Translations under genes and position numbers: made by a program
The notes under the pieces: model-generated
Database searches by the model: none
The model's input: the letters and a program-made list of their open reading frames with translations, nothing else
Told to the model about the DNA's origin: nothing
Source: Phyllobacteriaceae bacterium
GTDB lineage: Bacteria > Pseudomonadota > Alphaproteobacteria > Rhizobiales > Rhizobiaceae
Reading direction: 5' to 3'
Length of the DNA: 64,000 nucleotides
Assembly: GCA_023954255.1 (NCBI GenBank)
Contig: JAMLIH010000002.1
Location: 35,340 to 99,339, forward strand
Part shown: one piece after another, positions 21,147-31,148 of the stretch
Numbering within the stretch: the stretch's first letter is position 1
Layout of the letters: each line of letters starts with the position of its first letter

Positions 21147-22166
21147 TTGAGTGATTTGAAAAAATACATCGCCAAGGTCGCCGACGGCAATGCGCTGACC
21201 CGCGAGGAAACCCAGCAGGCATTTTCGATCCTGATGTCGGGCGAAGCGACACCCGCCCAGATCGGCGGCTTCCTCATGGCACTCAGGGTTCGCGGCGAAA
21301 GCGAGGCGGAGTTTGCCGGTGCCATCGAGGCGATGCGCGCCAAAATGCTGTCGGTCGATGCGCCCGTCGATGCCATCGATATCGTCGGTACCGGCGGCGA
21401 TGCCAAGGGATCGCTCAACATCTCGACCGCCACGGCGCTGGTCGTTGCCGGCTGCGGTGTCAAGGTCGCCAAGCATGGCAACCGCGCGCTCTCCTCCAAA
21501 TCGGGCGCTGCCGACGCGCTGGCTGCCCTCGGCGTCAATCTGGAACTTTCGCCGGGCCAGATCTCCGACTGCATCGAGGATGCCAATATCGGCTTCATGT
21601 TCGCACCGGCCCACCATTCGGCAATGCGTTTCGTCGGCCCTGCCCGCGCCGAGCTCGGCACCCGCACGATCTTCAACCTGCTGGGGCCGATGTGCAATCC
21701 GGCCCGCGTCAAGCGGCAACTGCTTGGCGTCTTCTCGCCGAAATGGCTGATCACCGTCGCCAAGGTGCTCGGCGAACTGGGATCGGAAAAGGTCTGGGTC
21801 GTCTATGGCGACGGCTATGACGAGATCACCATTACCGGCAAGACGCAGATGGCGGTGCTGGAAAACGGCTCCGTGCTGCCGAGGGACGTCACGCCGGAGG
21901 ATTTCGGCTTCAAGGTTCAACCGGCCGAGGCGATTGCCGGCGGCGATGCAGAATACAACGCCAAAAAGCTTCAGGCGCTGCTCGATGGCGAGCCCTCCGC
22001 CTATCGCGACATGGTGCTGATGAATGCGGCGGCTGCCCTTGTGGTCGCCGACAAGGCGTCTGATGTCCGCGAGGGTGTTGAAATCGCCGCCGCTGCCATC
22101 GACGAGGGCAAGGCCAATGCGGCGCTGACAAGGCTTGTTGCCGTCTCCAACCAGGGCAAGGCGTGA
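21147..22166 (+). CDS. trpD: Anthranilate phosphoribosyltransferase
   Basis: It transfers phosphoribose to anthranilate in tryptophan synthesis. It has 339 residues. The PRPP-binding loop reads [17 protein letters not shown] near residue 78; [37 protein letters not shown] and the metal-binding DEIT segment are all present. The start is taken as a TTG at 21147; the next ATG in frame would remove the conserved N-terminal helix. The stop overlaps the trpC start (TGATG). It lies between ppiD and trpC as in rhizobia. Confidence 0.96.
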   Translation: MSDLKKYIAKVADGNALTREETQQAFSILMSGEATPAQIGGFLMALRVRGESEAEFAGAIEAMRAKMLSVDAPVDAIDIVGTGGDAKGSLNISTATALVVAGCGVKVAKHGNRALSSKSGAADALAALGVNLELSPGQISDCIEDANIGFMFAPAHHSAMRFVGPARAELGTRTIFNLLGPMCNPARVKRQLLGVFSPKWLITVAKVLGELGSEKVWVVYGDGYDEITITGKTQMAVLENGSVLPRDVTPEDFGFKVQPAEAIAGGDAEYNAKKLQALLDGEPSAYRDMVLMNAAAALVVADKASDVREGVEIAAAAIDEGKANAALTRLVAVSNQGKA

Positions 22167-22987
22167 TGGCCGACATTCTGGACAGGATCAAGGCCTACAA
22201 GCTTGAGGAAGTCGCCGCTGCCAAGCAAAGCGTCGGCCTCGACGCCCTGAAGGAGCAGATTGCCGCCGGTGAACCGCCACGCGGCTTTGTAAAGGCCCTG
22301 CAGGCAAGGCTCGACCGCGGCCAGTATGCACTGATCGCCGAGATCAAGAAGGCAAGCCCGTCCAAGGGGCTGATCCGCGCCGATTTCGACCCGCCTGCCC
22401 TGGCAAAAGCCTATCAGGCCGGCGGTGCCGCCTGCCTTTCCGTGCTTACCGATACGCCATCGTTTCAGGGCAGGCCCGAATTCCTCACCGCAGCACGCAG
22501 CGCCGTTTCACTGCCTGCCCTGCGCAAGGATTTTCTCTACGATCCCTATCAGGTTCATGAAGCCCGCGCCTGGGGCGCCGACTGCATCCTGATCATCATG
22601 GCAAGCGTTGCAGACGACCTCGCACGGGAACTGGAGGAAACCGCCTTCGCCCTCGGCATGGATGTGCTGGTCGAGGTGCATGACGAGGCCGAGCTTGAAC
22701 GGGCACTGGCCAACCTCGAATCGCCCCTGCTCGGCATCAACAACCGCAATCTCAAGACCTTCGAGACGTCGCTGGAGACCAGTCAGCGGCTGGCCAGACT
22801 GGTGCCGGCTGAGAAGCTGCTGGTCGGCGAAAGTGGTCTTTTCACGCCTGACGATCTGGCGCTGATGGCCGAAAGCGGCATCAACACCTTCCTGATCGGC
22901 GAAAGCCTGATGCGCCAGAACGATGTGGCAGCGGCGACCCGCAAACTGCTCACCGTGCCGGTGACAGCTTCCGGCGGCGCCTGGTAG
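22166..22987 (+). CDS. trpC: Indole-3-glycerol phosphate synthase
   Basis: It closes the indole ring from carboxyphenylaminodeoxyribulose phosphate. It is a monofunctional 273-residue TIM barrel. Key segments: [14 protein letters not shown] with the catalytic Lys near residue 56, [14 protein letters not shown] with the second Lys, [12 protein letters not shown], and [11 protein letters not shown] at the phosphate site. The ATG at 22166 overlaps the trpD stop, so translation is coupled. moaC follows after four bases. Confidence 0.97.
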   Translation: MADILDRIKAYKLEEVAAAKQSVGLDALKEQIAAGEPPRGFVKALQARLDRGQYALIAEIKKASPSKGLIRADFDPPALAKAYQAGGAACLSVLTDTPSFQGRPEFLTAARSAVSLPALRKDFLYDPYQVHEARAWGADCILIIMASVADDLARELEETAFALGMDVLVEVHDEAELERALANLESPLLGINNRNLKTFETSLETSQRLARLVPAEKLLVGESGLFTPDDLALMAESGINTFLIGESLMRQNDVAAATRKLLTVPVTASGGAW

Positions 22988-22991
22988 CTCC

Positions 22992-23468
22992 ATGGCCGAC
23001 AAGCTTTCCCATATCGACGAGACCGGCGCGGCCCGCATGGTCGATGTCGGCAGCAAGGACGACACCGAGCGCTTTGCATCCGCCTCCGGCACCATTGCCA
23101 TGAAGCCGGAAACCCTCGCCATGGTAATGAGCGGTCAGGCAAAGAAGGGCGATGTGCTGGCGACCGCCCGCATCGCCGGCATCATGGCGGCCAAAAAGAC
23201 CAGCGATCTCATCCCCCTTTGCCACCCCCTGGCGCTGACCCAGGTGACGGTCGACATAGCCGAAGACAAGGCGCTGCCGGGTCTGGCGGTCACCGCCACG
23301 GCAAGGCTCAAGGGCAAGACCGGCGTCGAGATGGAGGCACTGACGGCCTGCTCGGTGGCGCTGCTGACGATCTACGACATGGCCAAGGCTGTCGACCGCG
23401 GCATGGTGATCGGCGCCATCCGCGTTACCGAGAAATCCGGTGGCAAATCCGGCCACTGGAAGGCCTGA
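22992..23468 (+). CDS. moaC: Cyclic pyranopterin monophosphate synthase
   Basis: This second enzyme of molybdenum cofactor synthesis works with MoaA on the GTP-derived intermediate. It has 158 residues. Conserved motifs are [14 protein letters not shown] at the N terminus, [16 protein letters not shown] with active-site Lys and His near residue 70-80, [28 protein letters not shown], and the terminal [10 protein letters not shown]. It is embedded in the trpDC-moaC-moeA order known from alphaproteobacteria; moaA is not in the window. Confidence 0.97.
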   Translation: MADKLSHIDETGAARMVDVGSKDDTERFASASGTIAMKPETLAMVMSGQAKKGDVLATARIAGIMAAKKTSDLIPLCHPLALTQVTVDIAEDKALPGLAVTATARLKGKTGVEMEALTACSVALLTIYDMAKAVDRGMVIGAIRVTEKSGGKSGHWKA

Positions 23469-23480
23469 ACTGGCGGGTCG

Positions 23481-24740
23481 ATGGCGTTGGCGGCAAAAAG
23501 CAACATTCTTCATGAAGGTCTCGTTCCGGCGCGCAAGGCGCTGGAACTGGTGCTGGAGAGTGCAGCCCCCGCTGAAGCCGAACTCGTACCACTGGCACAG
23601 GCAGGCGGCAGGGTACTGGCGCAGGACCTTTCAGCAAAACGCACCCAGCCACCCTTTCCTGCTTCCGCCATGGATGGCTACGCCGTCCGCCATACGGACT
23701 TGCACGACGGCGAAACCGCGCTTGCGGTAATCGGCGAAGCGGCAGCAGGCCACCCCTTTGCGGGCGAGGTGGTGCCCGGAGCCGCCGTGCGCATCTTCAC
23801 CGGCGCGCCGGTGCCGCAAGGCGCCGATACCATCATCATCCAGGAAAACACCATCCGCGACGGCGATACCGTGCGAATCCTAAAACCTGCCGAAAAAGGA
23901 AGGTTCGTGCGCCCGGCAGGTCTCGATTTCACCGAAGGCGAGACACTGCTGAAGGCTGCAAGTGTCATCAACGCCCAGAGCCTGTCGCTGGCAGCTTCCA
24001 TGAACCATGCGGAAATCCCGATCTGGAAGAAGCCGGTCATCGGCGTTCTTGCCACCGGTGACGAACTCGTCCTGCCCGGCAATGAACTGGCCGAAGGACA
24101 AATCCTCGCCTCCAATACCTTCGGCGTGGCAGCGATTGCCCGCGATGCCGGCGGCGAAGTCCTCGACCTCGGCATTGCCCGCGACACGCTGGACGATCTC
24201 ATTGCCAGGATCGGCAGCGCGCTCGGCAAAGGCGCTGACCTGATCGTCACCACCGGCGGGGCCTCGGTCGGTGATCATGATCTCGTCAAGCCCGCCATGG
24301 AGCATTTCGGCTTCACCTTCTCTTTCGTCAAGATCGCCATGCGGCCGGGCAAGCCGGTGATGTTCGGCAAGGCAATCATCAGTGGAAAGCAGCGCCGTTT
24401 TCTCGGCCTTGCCGGAAATCCGGTCTCGAGCCTGGTTTCAAGCCACATCTTCATGCGCCCGCTGATCCGCCTGCTCGGCGGCTATGATGCTAAAACGGTG
24501 GAGCCCGTCGCGGGCGAACTGGAAATCGCGCTGTCTGAAAACGATGAGCGCGAGGACTACCTGCGCGCCACCGCCCGCCGTGATGGCGATGGCAGACTGC
24601 TGGTAACCCCTTTTATGAAACAGGATTCCTCCATGCTGGCGACGCTGTCGAAAGCCGATTGCCTTGTCATCCGCCCCGTTCGAGCACCGGCGGCACTGGC
24701 AGGAGAAAGCGTTCCCGTCATCCTGCTGCGCGATGTCTGA
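23481..24740 (+). CDS. moeA: Molybdopterin molybdenumtransferase
   Basis: It inserts molybdate into adenylated molybdopterin. The 419-residue length is normal. Motifs: PPFPASAMDGYAVR near residue 55, GAAVRIFTGAPVPQGADTII, the MoCF-domain VIGVLATGDELV, TTGGASVGDHDLVKP, and FLGLAGNPVSSLVS. The C-terminal domain IV is complete. The stop overlaps the start of the next gene by eight bases. In many relatives lexA comes next; here it is a PfkB kinase. Confidence 0.97.
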   Translation: MALAAKSNILHEGLVPARKALELVLESAAPAEAELVPLAQAGGRVLAQDLSAKRTQPPFPASAMDGYAVRHTDLHDGETALAVIGEAAAGHPFAGEVVPGAAVRIFTGAPVPQGADTIIIQENTIRDGDTVRILKPAEKGRFVRPAGLDFTEGETLLKAASVINAQSLSLAASMNHAEIPIWKKPVIGVLATGDELVLPGNELAEGQILASNTFGVAAIARDAGGEVLDLGIARDTLDDLIARIGSALGKGADLIVTTGGASVGDHDLVKPAMEHFGFTFSFVKIAMRPGKPVMFGKAIISGKQRRFLGLAGNPVSSLVSSHIFMRPLIRLLGGYDAKTVEPVAGELEIALSENDEREDYLRATARRDGDGRLLVTPFMKQDSSMLATLSKADCLVIRPVRAPAALAGESVPVILLRDV

Positions 24741-25671
24741 ACAGGCTGCTTTCATGCCCCCCTGTCCCGCTGATTTCGTCTTTCTCGGCGGCGCCCATCT
24801 CGACCATGAACTGCGTCTTGCCCGGCCTGCCGTGATGGGGAGCTCCAATCCGGTCACCGCCCGTGCAATACCCGGCGGCACGGCCCTCAACTCGGCCGGC
24901 GTTGCCGCATCCCTCGGCATGAACTGCCTGCTGGTCAGTCCGATTGGAGAAGATGCTGCAGGCGAAGTGCTGCAGGGTATCTGCCGGGAACGCGGCATCG
25001 GGGACGGGCTTGTCGTCACGCCCGGTGCAAACACCGGCTCCTACACCGTGCTGATCGAGCCCGATGGCGAGGTACTGATCGGCGCAGCCGACATGGCCAT
25101 CTACGAGGGTATCGACGCTGCCTGGCTCGAGCAGCATCTGCCGCTCCATCAGGCGGGCGCCAAGGGCCTGCTTGCAACCGCCAATCTCCCCGCCGGGGCG
25201 CTTTCCTTCCTGGCCTCGCACAAGGAACCCGGCCCGGTTTTTTTGGCGGCCGCCGCCGTTTCGCCCGCCAAGGCGCCGCGCCTGCTGCCCCTGCTTGACG
25301 GTCTCGACCTGCTGTTTGCCAACCTCGCAGAAGCCCGCGCACTTGCCAGCGGAGAAAATGCGGATGCTCCCACACTCGCCCGGTTGCTTGCCGCAAGAGG
25401 CGTACGCGCGGGCATCATCACCGCCGGCAGCAATCCTGTAACCTTCTGGAACGGTACGCAGTCGGGCATGATCGCACCCAGGCCGGTAGCGAATCTGGTC
25501 GACACCAACGGTTCCGGCGATGCGCTGGCCGGCGCGGTGCTGGCCATGCTGGCAAAGGGTCGTTCCCTCGAAAGCGCCATCGGGACCGGCCTTGAGGCCG
25601 CTGCCGTCTGTCTGGCACAGAACGGCCCCTATCCCTCGCCGCAGAGCCTTCAGGCGCTGGAAAACCGATAG
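24733..25671 (+). CDS. psuK: PfkB-family sugar kinase, probable pseudouridine kinase
   Basis: This cytoplasmic PfkB/ribokinase-fold protein has 312 residues. The N-terminal segment has FLGGAHLDHELRL and the GGTALNSAGVAASLGM glycine motif; the C-terminal signature is DTNGSGDALAGAVLA with the catalytic Asp near residue 258. Specificity for pseudouridine is inferred from the psuG gene 10 bp downstream, as in the known PsuK-PsuG pathway (pseudouridine to its 5'-phosphate, then to uracil plus ribose 5-phosphate). The ATG at 24733 lies inside the end of moeA, so the two are probably coupled. Confidence 0.87.
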   Translation: MSEQAAFMPPCPADFVFLGGAHLDHELRLARPAVMGSSNPVTARAIPGGTALNSAGVAASLGMNCLLVSPIGEDAAGEVLQGICRERGIGDGLVVTPGANTGSYTVLIEPDGEVLIGAADMAIYEGIDAAWLEQHLPLHQAGAKGLLATANLPAGALSFLASHKEPGPVFLAAAAVSPAKAPRLLPLLDGLDLLFANLAEARALASGENADAPTLARLLAARGVRAGIITAGSNPVTFWNGTQSGMIAPRPVANLVDTNGSGDALAGAVLAMLAKGRSLESAIGTGLEAAAVCLAQNGPYPSPQSLQALENR

Positions 25672-25681
25672 AAAGCACACC

Positions 25682-26602
25682 ATGGACACCCGATCCGTTC
25701 TTCAGTTCACCCCCGAAGTGGAACAGGCGCTGGCATCGAAAAAGCCGGTCGTGGCGCTTGAATCGACCATCGTCACCCACGGCATGCCGTTTCCCGAAAA
25801 CCTTAAAACCGCTCTCGCCGTCGAGGAGGAAGTTCGCGCCGCAGGTGCTATTCCCGCTACCATCGCCGTAATGGAAGGCCAGATCCGCATCGGCCTCGAC
25901 CGTGCGGCGCTCGAAGCCCTGGCTCAGGCGGAAGACGTGATGAAACTGTCGCGCGCCGACCTTGCCTTTGCGCTGGCCGGCCGCCGAACCGGCTCGACCA
26001 CGGTCGCTGCCACCATGATGGCGGCGAAACTCGCCGGCATCGAGGTCTTTGCCACTGGCGGCATTGGCGGCGTCCATCAGGGTGTTGAGGAAACGCTCGA
26101 TATTTCCGCCGATCTCAGGGAACTGGCGCAAACCAGCGTCATCACCGTCTGCGCCGGTGCCAAGGCGATCCTCGACATCCCCCGCACGCTGGAAGTGCTC
26201 GAAACCGAAGGCGTTCCGGTGGTCGGCTACCGAACGGACGAACTGCCGGCCTTCTGGTCGCGCAGCAGTGGCATCTCTGCACCGTTGCGCCTCGATGCGG
26301 TGGAGGACATCGCAGCCTTCTGGCGCGCCCGCAAGGCAATCGGCCAGCAGGGCGCCATCCTGGTTGCCAATCCGGTGCCCGGGGACAGCGAAATCCCCGC
26401 CGACATCATGTCGGGTCATATCGCCGATGCCGTCCGCGCTGCCGAGGCCGAAGGCATTCGCGGCAAGAAGGTCACACCCTTCCTGCTCGGCAAAATCCTA
26501 GAATTGACCGAAGGCACTTCGCTTGCGGCCAACATCGCGCTGATCCGCAATAACGCCCGATTGGCCGGCGAAATTGCCGTCGCGCTTGCCGCTACCGCCT
26601 GA
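25682..26602 (+). CDS. psuG: Pseudouridine-5'-phosphate glycosidase
   Basis: It cleaves the C-C glycosidic bond of pseudouridine 5'-phosphate. It has 306 residues. The family opens with [18 protein letters not shown], in which Glu30-type and nearby residues form the Mn site; [35 protein letters not shown] and [10 protein letters not shown]-type segments follow. The catalytic Lys is in VMKLSRADL. It sits directly after psuK. Together they salvage pseudouridine from RNA turnover. Confidence 0.95.
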   Translation: MDTRSVLQFTPEVEQALASKKPVVALESTIVTHGMPFPENLKTALAVEEEVRAAGAIPATIAVMEGQIRIGLDRAALEALAQAEDVMKLSRADLAFALAGRRTGSTTVAATMMAAKLAGIEVFATGGIGGVHQGVEETLDISADLRELAQTSVITVCAGAKAILDIPRTLEVLETEGVPVVGYRTDELPAFWSRSSGISAPLRLDAVEDIAAFWRARKAIGQQGAILVANPVPGDSEIPADIMSGHIADAVRAAEAEGIRGKKVTPFLLGKILELTEGTSLAANIALIRNNARLAGEIAVALAATA

Positions 26603-26706
26603 CATCGCGGCGCAGTGCGCTTTGGCTCGGCCGGTTTGACAGGCGCTGAAAATCGGCGTTCAGTGGGTCCTGGAGAGGCCATCCGAGAGTTTTGCCAGGG
26701 AGTTCC

Positions 26707-28056
26707 ATGGAAACCGCGCTGCTTGCGATCCAACTGAAGATAAAGGCGCTCTGGCTGCATCTCTATTCGCCCTGGACGATCTACCAGCTCATCATCATTC
26801 TCGTCTGTTTCCTCGCTGCCCGCAGCATTGCCAGGCTGGTCGAACCGAGAATGGAGGAATGGGTCAGGACCATCCGGGGCAATCCCGACCTGCTTCGGGT
26901 TCTCGCCGCACTGATGCGGCGGCTCACCTGGGTATTTTTCATCCCCCTCGCCTCGCTTTCGGCCCTGGTCATCCGTCAGTACACCTGGCCCTCGCGCGCC
27001 TGGATCATCGATGTCTCGATCAAGCTCGCTGCCGCCTGGCTGATCATCGCCGTATTGTCACGCATCATCCGCAGCCGATTCATCGCCCGTGTCATCACCG
27101 TCGTCGGCTGGTCGATCGCCGCCCTCAGCCTGACCAATACCTTCGACACGGTGATGCTGGCGCTTGATTCCTTCGCCTTCAACCTCGGCGCCTTCCGCCT
27201 CTCGGCCTTTGCGGTCATCAAGGGGCTGATCCTGCTGGTCGGCCTGATCTGGCTTGCCTCGCTCGCCGGAAACTTCGTCGACAACCGCATTCAGCGCGTC
27301 GATGACCTGACGCCGTCCCTGCGCGTCCTGCTCGGCAAGGTGATCAAGATCACCCTGATGATCGTCGCCGTTGCCGCCGCCCTGTCGGCGGTTGGTCTCG
27401 ATCTCACCGCGCTGACCGTCTTTTCGGGTGCCGTCGGCGTCGGCATCGGTTTCGGCCTTCAGAAGGTCGTCTCCAACTTCATTTCAGGCATCATCATCCT
27501 GCTCGACAAGTCGATCAAACCGGGCGACACGATCTCGCTCGGCGAGACCTTCGGCTGGATACGGGAATTGCGCGCCCGCTTCGTCTCCGTCGTCACCCGC
27601 GATGGCAAGGAATACCTGATCCCGAACGAGGACTTCATTACCCAGCAGGTGGTCAACTGGTCGTTTTCCGACGATCTCGTGCGCCTCGACGTGCCGTTCG
27701 GGGTCGCCTATGACAGCGACCCGCACGAGGTGACGCGTGTCGCGCTTGCCTGCCTGCAGGACATCGACCGGGTGTCAAAACTGAAGAAGCCGGTCTGCTG
27801 GATGACGGAATTCGGCGATTCCTCGATCAATTTCGTGCTGCGTTTCTGGATTCGCGATCCCCAGAACGGGCTGACCAATATCCGCGGAACCGTGCTGCTG
27901 GCGCTGTGGGATGCGCTGAAGGAGGCCAATGTCTCCATTCCCTTCCCCCATCGCGAGGTGATTTTCAAAACGCCGCTGGAAGTGGCATCCGCCAGCGCGC
28001 AGGTTGCGCCCGCGCCCAGGGCACGGCGCAAGCCCGCTGCAAAGCGTCAGACCTAG
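26707..28056 (+). CDS. MscS-family mechanosensitive ion channel
   Basis: This inner-membrane protein of 449 residues has about five to six hydrophobic helices before the MscS core. The pore helix region is near residues 235-270 ([25 protein letters not shown], the Gly/Ala-rich MscS signature), followed by the beta domain [12 protein letters not shown] and the alpha/beta C-terminal domain. Such channels release solutes on hypo-osmotic shock. The ATG at 26707 follows AGGGAG. It converges with a minus-strand hydrolase only 8 bp away. Confidence 0.92.
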   Translation: METALLAIQLKIKALWLHLYSPWTIYQLIIILVCFLAARSIARLVEPRMEEWVRTIRGNPDLLRVLAALMRRLTWVFFIPLASLSALVIRQYTWPSRAWIIDVSIKLAAAWLIIAVLSRIIRSRFIARVITVVGWSIAALSLTNTFDTVMLALDSFAFNLGAFRLSAFAVIKGLILLVGLIWLASLAGNFVDNRIQRVDDLTPSLRVLLGKVIKITLMIVAVAAALSAVGLDLTALTVFSGAVGVGIGFGLQKVVSNFISGIIILLDKSIKPGDTISLGETFGWIRELRARFVSVVTRDGKEYLIPNEDFITQQVVNWSFSDDLVRLDVPFGVAYDSDPHEVTRVALACLQDIDRVSKLKKPVCWMTEFGDSSINFVLRFWIRDPQNGLTNIRGTVLLALWDALKEANVSIPFPHREVIFKTPLEVASASAQVAPAPRARRKPAAKRQT

Positions 28057-28064
28057 GTAAGGGC

Positions 28065-28757
28065 CTATTCGGCCGGATTGAGCGTGCCGGCTTCCGCCAC
28101 CGCATCGACACTGCGGCTTGCCGGGCTCGAAAGCGCCCGGTCGAGAGCATAGGCACGCAACGTCACCGGCTCTCGGATGCCACGGTCGATATCATCGATC
28201 TGCCAGATCGCCGACAGCATGGCGTTGTGGACCTTTTTCGAATTGTCCATCGTCGTGTGGATTTGCCCGAAGACGTAGTTGTTGGTCACAATCGCCTTCT
28301 GGTCCTTGGTTACCGGCAGCAGGCCGTAGACCGGGAACAGCGAATAGAAGTTCTCCGCCCACATCACCCCTTCGGGCACGCCGCCGATGGGTCCCGGAAT
28401 GTCGATCAGGCCGAGATAGGAGACCTTGACCCCTTCCCTGCGCAGTTGTGCAGCCGTGGTCATCGCTGCCAGTGCTCCCATGGAATGGCCGAGCAGCGCC
28501 ACCGATCGCGGCTTGCGCTTGCGGATGTCGGCAAGCACCCCGACTGCATTCTGCCAGCGGTAGACATCGGCATGAATGCCGCTCTCCCGGATCTTGTCGC
28601 GCAGATCGTCCATGCCCTGGCTGAAGGTCAGCCGGTCGGCAACGAAGGAGAAGTCCCCCGCACCGCGAAACAGGTAAACCTCGACGGCCTGTGCCGGCAC
28701 GAAGGCCGACATCAGCGCCGAGGCTGCAAACAGGATACGCAATACTGGCTTGATCAT
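28065..28757 (-). CDS. Secreted alpha/beta-hydrolase, lipase-like
   Basis: This 230-residue exported protein begins with a signal peptide (MIKPVLRILFAASALMSAF, cleavage probably after AQA). The mature part opens with VEVYLFRGAG, then a nucleophile elbow GHSMG in VALLGHSMGALAAM near residue 98, and DIPG in the acid loop region. Length and motifs fit a small alpha/beta-hydrolase; the substrate is unknown. A second, shorter member with the same opening (VYLVNGLF) lies at 54048-54623. The ATG at 28757 starts exactly at the signal peptide. Confidence 0.8.
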   Translation of the reverse strand: MIKPVLRILFAASALMSAFVPAQAVEVYLFRGAGDFSFVADRLTFSQGMDDLRDKIRESGIHADVYRWQNAVGVLADIRKRKPRSVALLGHSMGALAAMTTAAQLRREGVKVSYLGLIDIPGPIGGVPEGVMWAENFYSLFPVYGLLPVTKDQKAIVTNNYVFGQIHTTMDNSKKVHNAMLSAIWQIDDIDRGIREPVTLRAYALDRALSSPASRSVDAVAEAGTLNPAE

Positions 28758-28892
28758 TGTCCCACTCCGCAGTTCCTTGCCGCCGATGTTAAGCCAGCCG
28801 AAACTGTCTAAAATCGGGCAGAATTCGATCATGCATCGTTAGGGTTAAGCGCTTGGCAAGAAACGTGGTTAGCAAGCGGTAAACATTGCCCG

Positions 28893-30062
28893 TCAGGCAA
28901 CGGCAAGCCCGCGCAACTGCGACAGGCGGGAAACGCCGAGTTGCACCATGTTGTTGGCGAGGTCTGTCGCAAGGATATGGCTGACATGGTCGGCACCGGC
29001 TTCGCCATGGGCGGCAGCACCGTAAAGATAGGGCCTGCCGGCGAGCACGAAATCGGCCCCGAGCGCAAGCGCCCGAAGCACGTCGAGCCCGGTCCTCACG
29101 CCGCTGTCGAACACAATGGCGGTCTTGCCACCAACCGTTTCGGCAATTTCCGGCAGGACGGAGATCGAGGCCGGCGCACCATCGAACTGGCGTCCGCCAT
29201 GGTTCGACACCACAATGCCGTCCATGCCTTCTTCCACCGCGCAGCGCGCATCCTCGGTGTCGAGCAACCCCTTGATGACGATGGGCCCCTTCCACAGCTT
29301 GCGGAAGCGCGCCAGGTCCTTCCAGCGGTAAAGCGTGCCGACCTGCTGGTCTGCGAGAAATTTCGGCAGATCGCGCATGTCTTCGCCACCGAGATATTTC
29401 TCCAGCATGCGAAACGCCGGCTTGCCCCGCTTGCGGGTCGCCAGTGCCCAGGCCGGACGCGCCAGCACATTGGCAATGAATTGCGGCGTGATCTTCGGCG
29501 GCACGCGCAGTCCGGCACGCCGCTGGCGCTCGCGCATCGACGGCGCCGGCAGATCGACGGTAATGACCAATACCGAAAAGCCGCTGTCGCCAGCCCGTTT
29601 CAGCAGGTCTTCATTGATGGCCCAATCGGCGAAGGTATAAAGCTGGAACCAGCCGTTTTCGCCTGCCGTCCTGCCGACATCCTCCGGCGTTTCGCAGGCT
29701 ACCGTGCTGAGACAGTAGGGAATGTTGGTCCGCCGCGCCGAGCGCGCCAGCATGAGTTCAGCCCCCGGCCACATCAGCCCCGTCATGCCCACCGGCGCCA
29801 TGCCGAAAGGCAGATCGTATTTCCGCCCGAACAGCTCGGTGGAAAGTTCCGGCCTGATTTCTCCCTGCAGCCCGCGCGGCTTGAACAGCACTTGATCAAG
29901 ACAATCGCGATTGCGGCGGATGGCAGCCTCAAACCCGGTTCCGCTGTCGAGATATTCCCAGGCGAAATGCGGCATGCGGCGCTTCGCCAGCCTGCTCAGA
30001 TCCTCGATGGCAGGCACATGCTCGAGACGCTCGGCAGGCGTCATGCCGCCAAAGCCGCTCAT
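28893..30062 (-). CDS. FMN-dependent alpha-hydroxy-acid dehydrogenase (LldD/glycolate oxidase family)
   Basis: It oxidises L-2-hydroxy acids with FMN. It has 389 residues. The N-terminal FAWEYLDSGTG, PFGMAPVGMTGLMWPGAE, the LYTFADW strand, the catalytic VVSNHGGRQFDGAPASI with His/Arg, and DSGVRTGLDVLRALALGADFVLAGRP at the phosphate site are all typical. Lactate, glycolate or mandelate cannot be distinguished. Its ATG overlaps the stop of the upstream MDR gene by four bases, so it is the last gene of a minus-strand operon of oxidoreductases. Confidence 0.92.
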   Translation of the reverse strand: MSGFGGMTPAERLEHVPAIEDLSRLAKRRMPHFAWEYLDSGTGFEAAIRRNRDCLDQVLFKPRGLQGEIRPELSTELFGRKYDLPFGMAPVGMTGLMWPGAELMLARSARRTNIPYCLSTVACETPEDVGRTAGENGWFQLYTFADWAINEDLLKRAGDSGFSVLVITVDLPAPSMRERQRRAGLRVPPKITPQFIANVLARPAWALATRKRGKPAFRMLEKYLGGEDMRDLPKFLADQQVGTLYRWKDLARFRKLWKGPIVIKGLLDTEDARCAVEEGMDGIVVSNHGGRQFDGAPASISVLPEIAETVGGKTAIVFDSGVRTGLDVLRALALGADFVLAGRPYLYGAAAHGEAGADHVSHILATDLANNMVQLGVSRLSQLRGLAVA

Positions 30063-31111
30063 GGCCGGTAGTCGTCCGGCACCAGCAGGATCTTGCCCTT
30101 GTTTTCACCCTTCAGAAGGCCTGGCAGCTGCTTGTGGACGTCCTTCAATGGCACCCTTGCGGCAACTTCCGTTTGCCATGCCCCCGTCGCAAACCGCTTC
30201 TGCACGGTGCGGACAACCCTGAGCTTGGCCAACAGGGGCGTATTCTGCATCCAGTTGACCAGCCAGAATCCCTCCACCTGCTTCGTCATGAAGATGAACT
30301 GCCCTGGATCCTGCAGCGTGGTCGGCTCGTCGGTCAGCCTTCCATAGATGACCCAGCGCGCTCTCGGTCCCATCAGGCTGAACATCGTGGACGAAACCGG
30401 CCCGGTGACGGCATCCAGCAGCATCACCGGCTTTTCGGACTTGCAGACCGCGGCAAACGTGTCGGCAAAGTCCTTCTTTTCGCAGTTGAGCACATGGGCG
30501 GCACCCAGTTCCTTCAGATGTTCGATCTGGCTGTCGCGGCGGACAACGGAAATCGCCGTGTAGCCTTCATCGCGAGCAAGGCTCGCCATCAGCTTGCAGA
30601 GCTGGCTGGAGGCTGCCGTCATCACGAAGGCCTTCGAACCCGAACGCTTGACCAGGTCGAACATTGCATGGGCAGTCAGCGGATTGACGATCATCGCCGC
30701 GCCATCCTCGTCGCGCACATCCTTGCGCAGGGCGATACAGGTCGCAGCGTCGGCAATCACATATTCCGCCCAGCTGCCCGAATTGTGCGCCACGAATGCG
30801 ACCCGCTTGCCGGAAAGCATGGACGCCATCAGCCCGCCGCCGGTTGCGACCACATCGCCGACCGCTTCGAAACCCGCCGGTTGGCCCTTGATCCGCGGCT
30901 GGCCGTAATTTCCCTGAAAGAAGATGACATCGGAAGGATTGACCGAAGAACAGCGCATTCTGATCAGTACCTGCCCCTTTGCGGGTCTGGGTACGTCCAT
31001 CTCCTCATAGGCGAGAAAGGGCGCGAGGCTTTCCGGCGTGTAGCTGGCGAGTTCGGCTGAATAGCCGCCTTCCGTCAGCACCAGTGCCTTCATTCTGCTT
31101 GGCAACGTCAT
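30059..31111 (-). CDS. Zinc-binding-dehydrogenase family (MDR) protein, ETR/quinone-reductase branch
   Basis: This cytoplasmic MDR protein has about 350 residues. GQVLIRMRCSSVNPSDVIFFQGNYG is the N-terminal landmark; the nucleotide domain has FVMTAASSQLCKLMASLARDEG where most members show a Gly-rich GAxGxVG loop, so cofactor binding is divergent. The best-supported start is the ATG at 31111; one six codons later also fits. It overlaps the FMN dehydrogenase gene downstream. The exact reaction is unknown. Confidence 0.83.
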   Translation of the reverse strand: MTLPSRMKALVLTEGGYSAELASYTPESLAPFLAYEEMDVPRPAKGQVLIRMRCSSVNPSDVIFFQGNYGQPRIKGQPAGFEAVGDVVATGGGLMASMLSGKRVAFVAHNSGSWAEYVIADAATCIALRKDVRDEDGAAMIVNPLTAHAMFDLVKRSGSKAFVMTAASSQLCKLMASLARDEGYTAISVVRRDSQIEHLKELGAAHVLNCEKKDFADTFAAVCKSEKPVMLLDAVTGPVSSTMFSLMGPRARWVIYGRLTDEPTTLQDPGQFIFMTKQVEGFWLVNWMQNTPLLAKLRVVRTVQKRFATGAWQTEVAARVPLKDVHKQLPGLLKGENKGKILLVPDDYRP

Positions 31112-31148
31112 TGGCAAAAAAACCTTTCGTCAGCGGCTGTTCCGTCCC

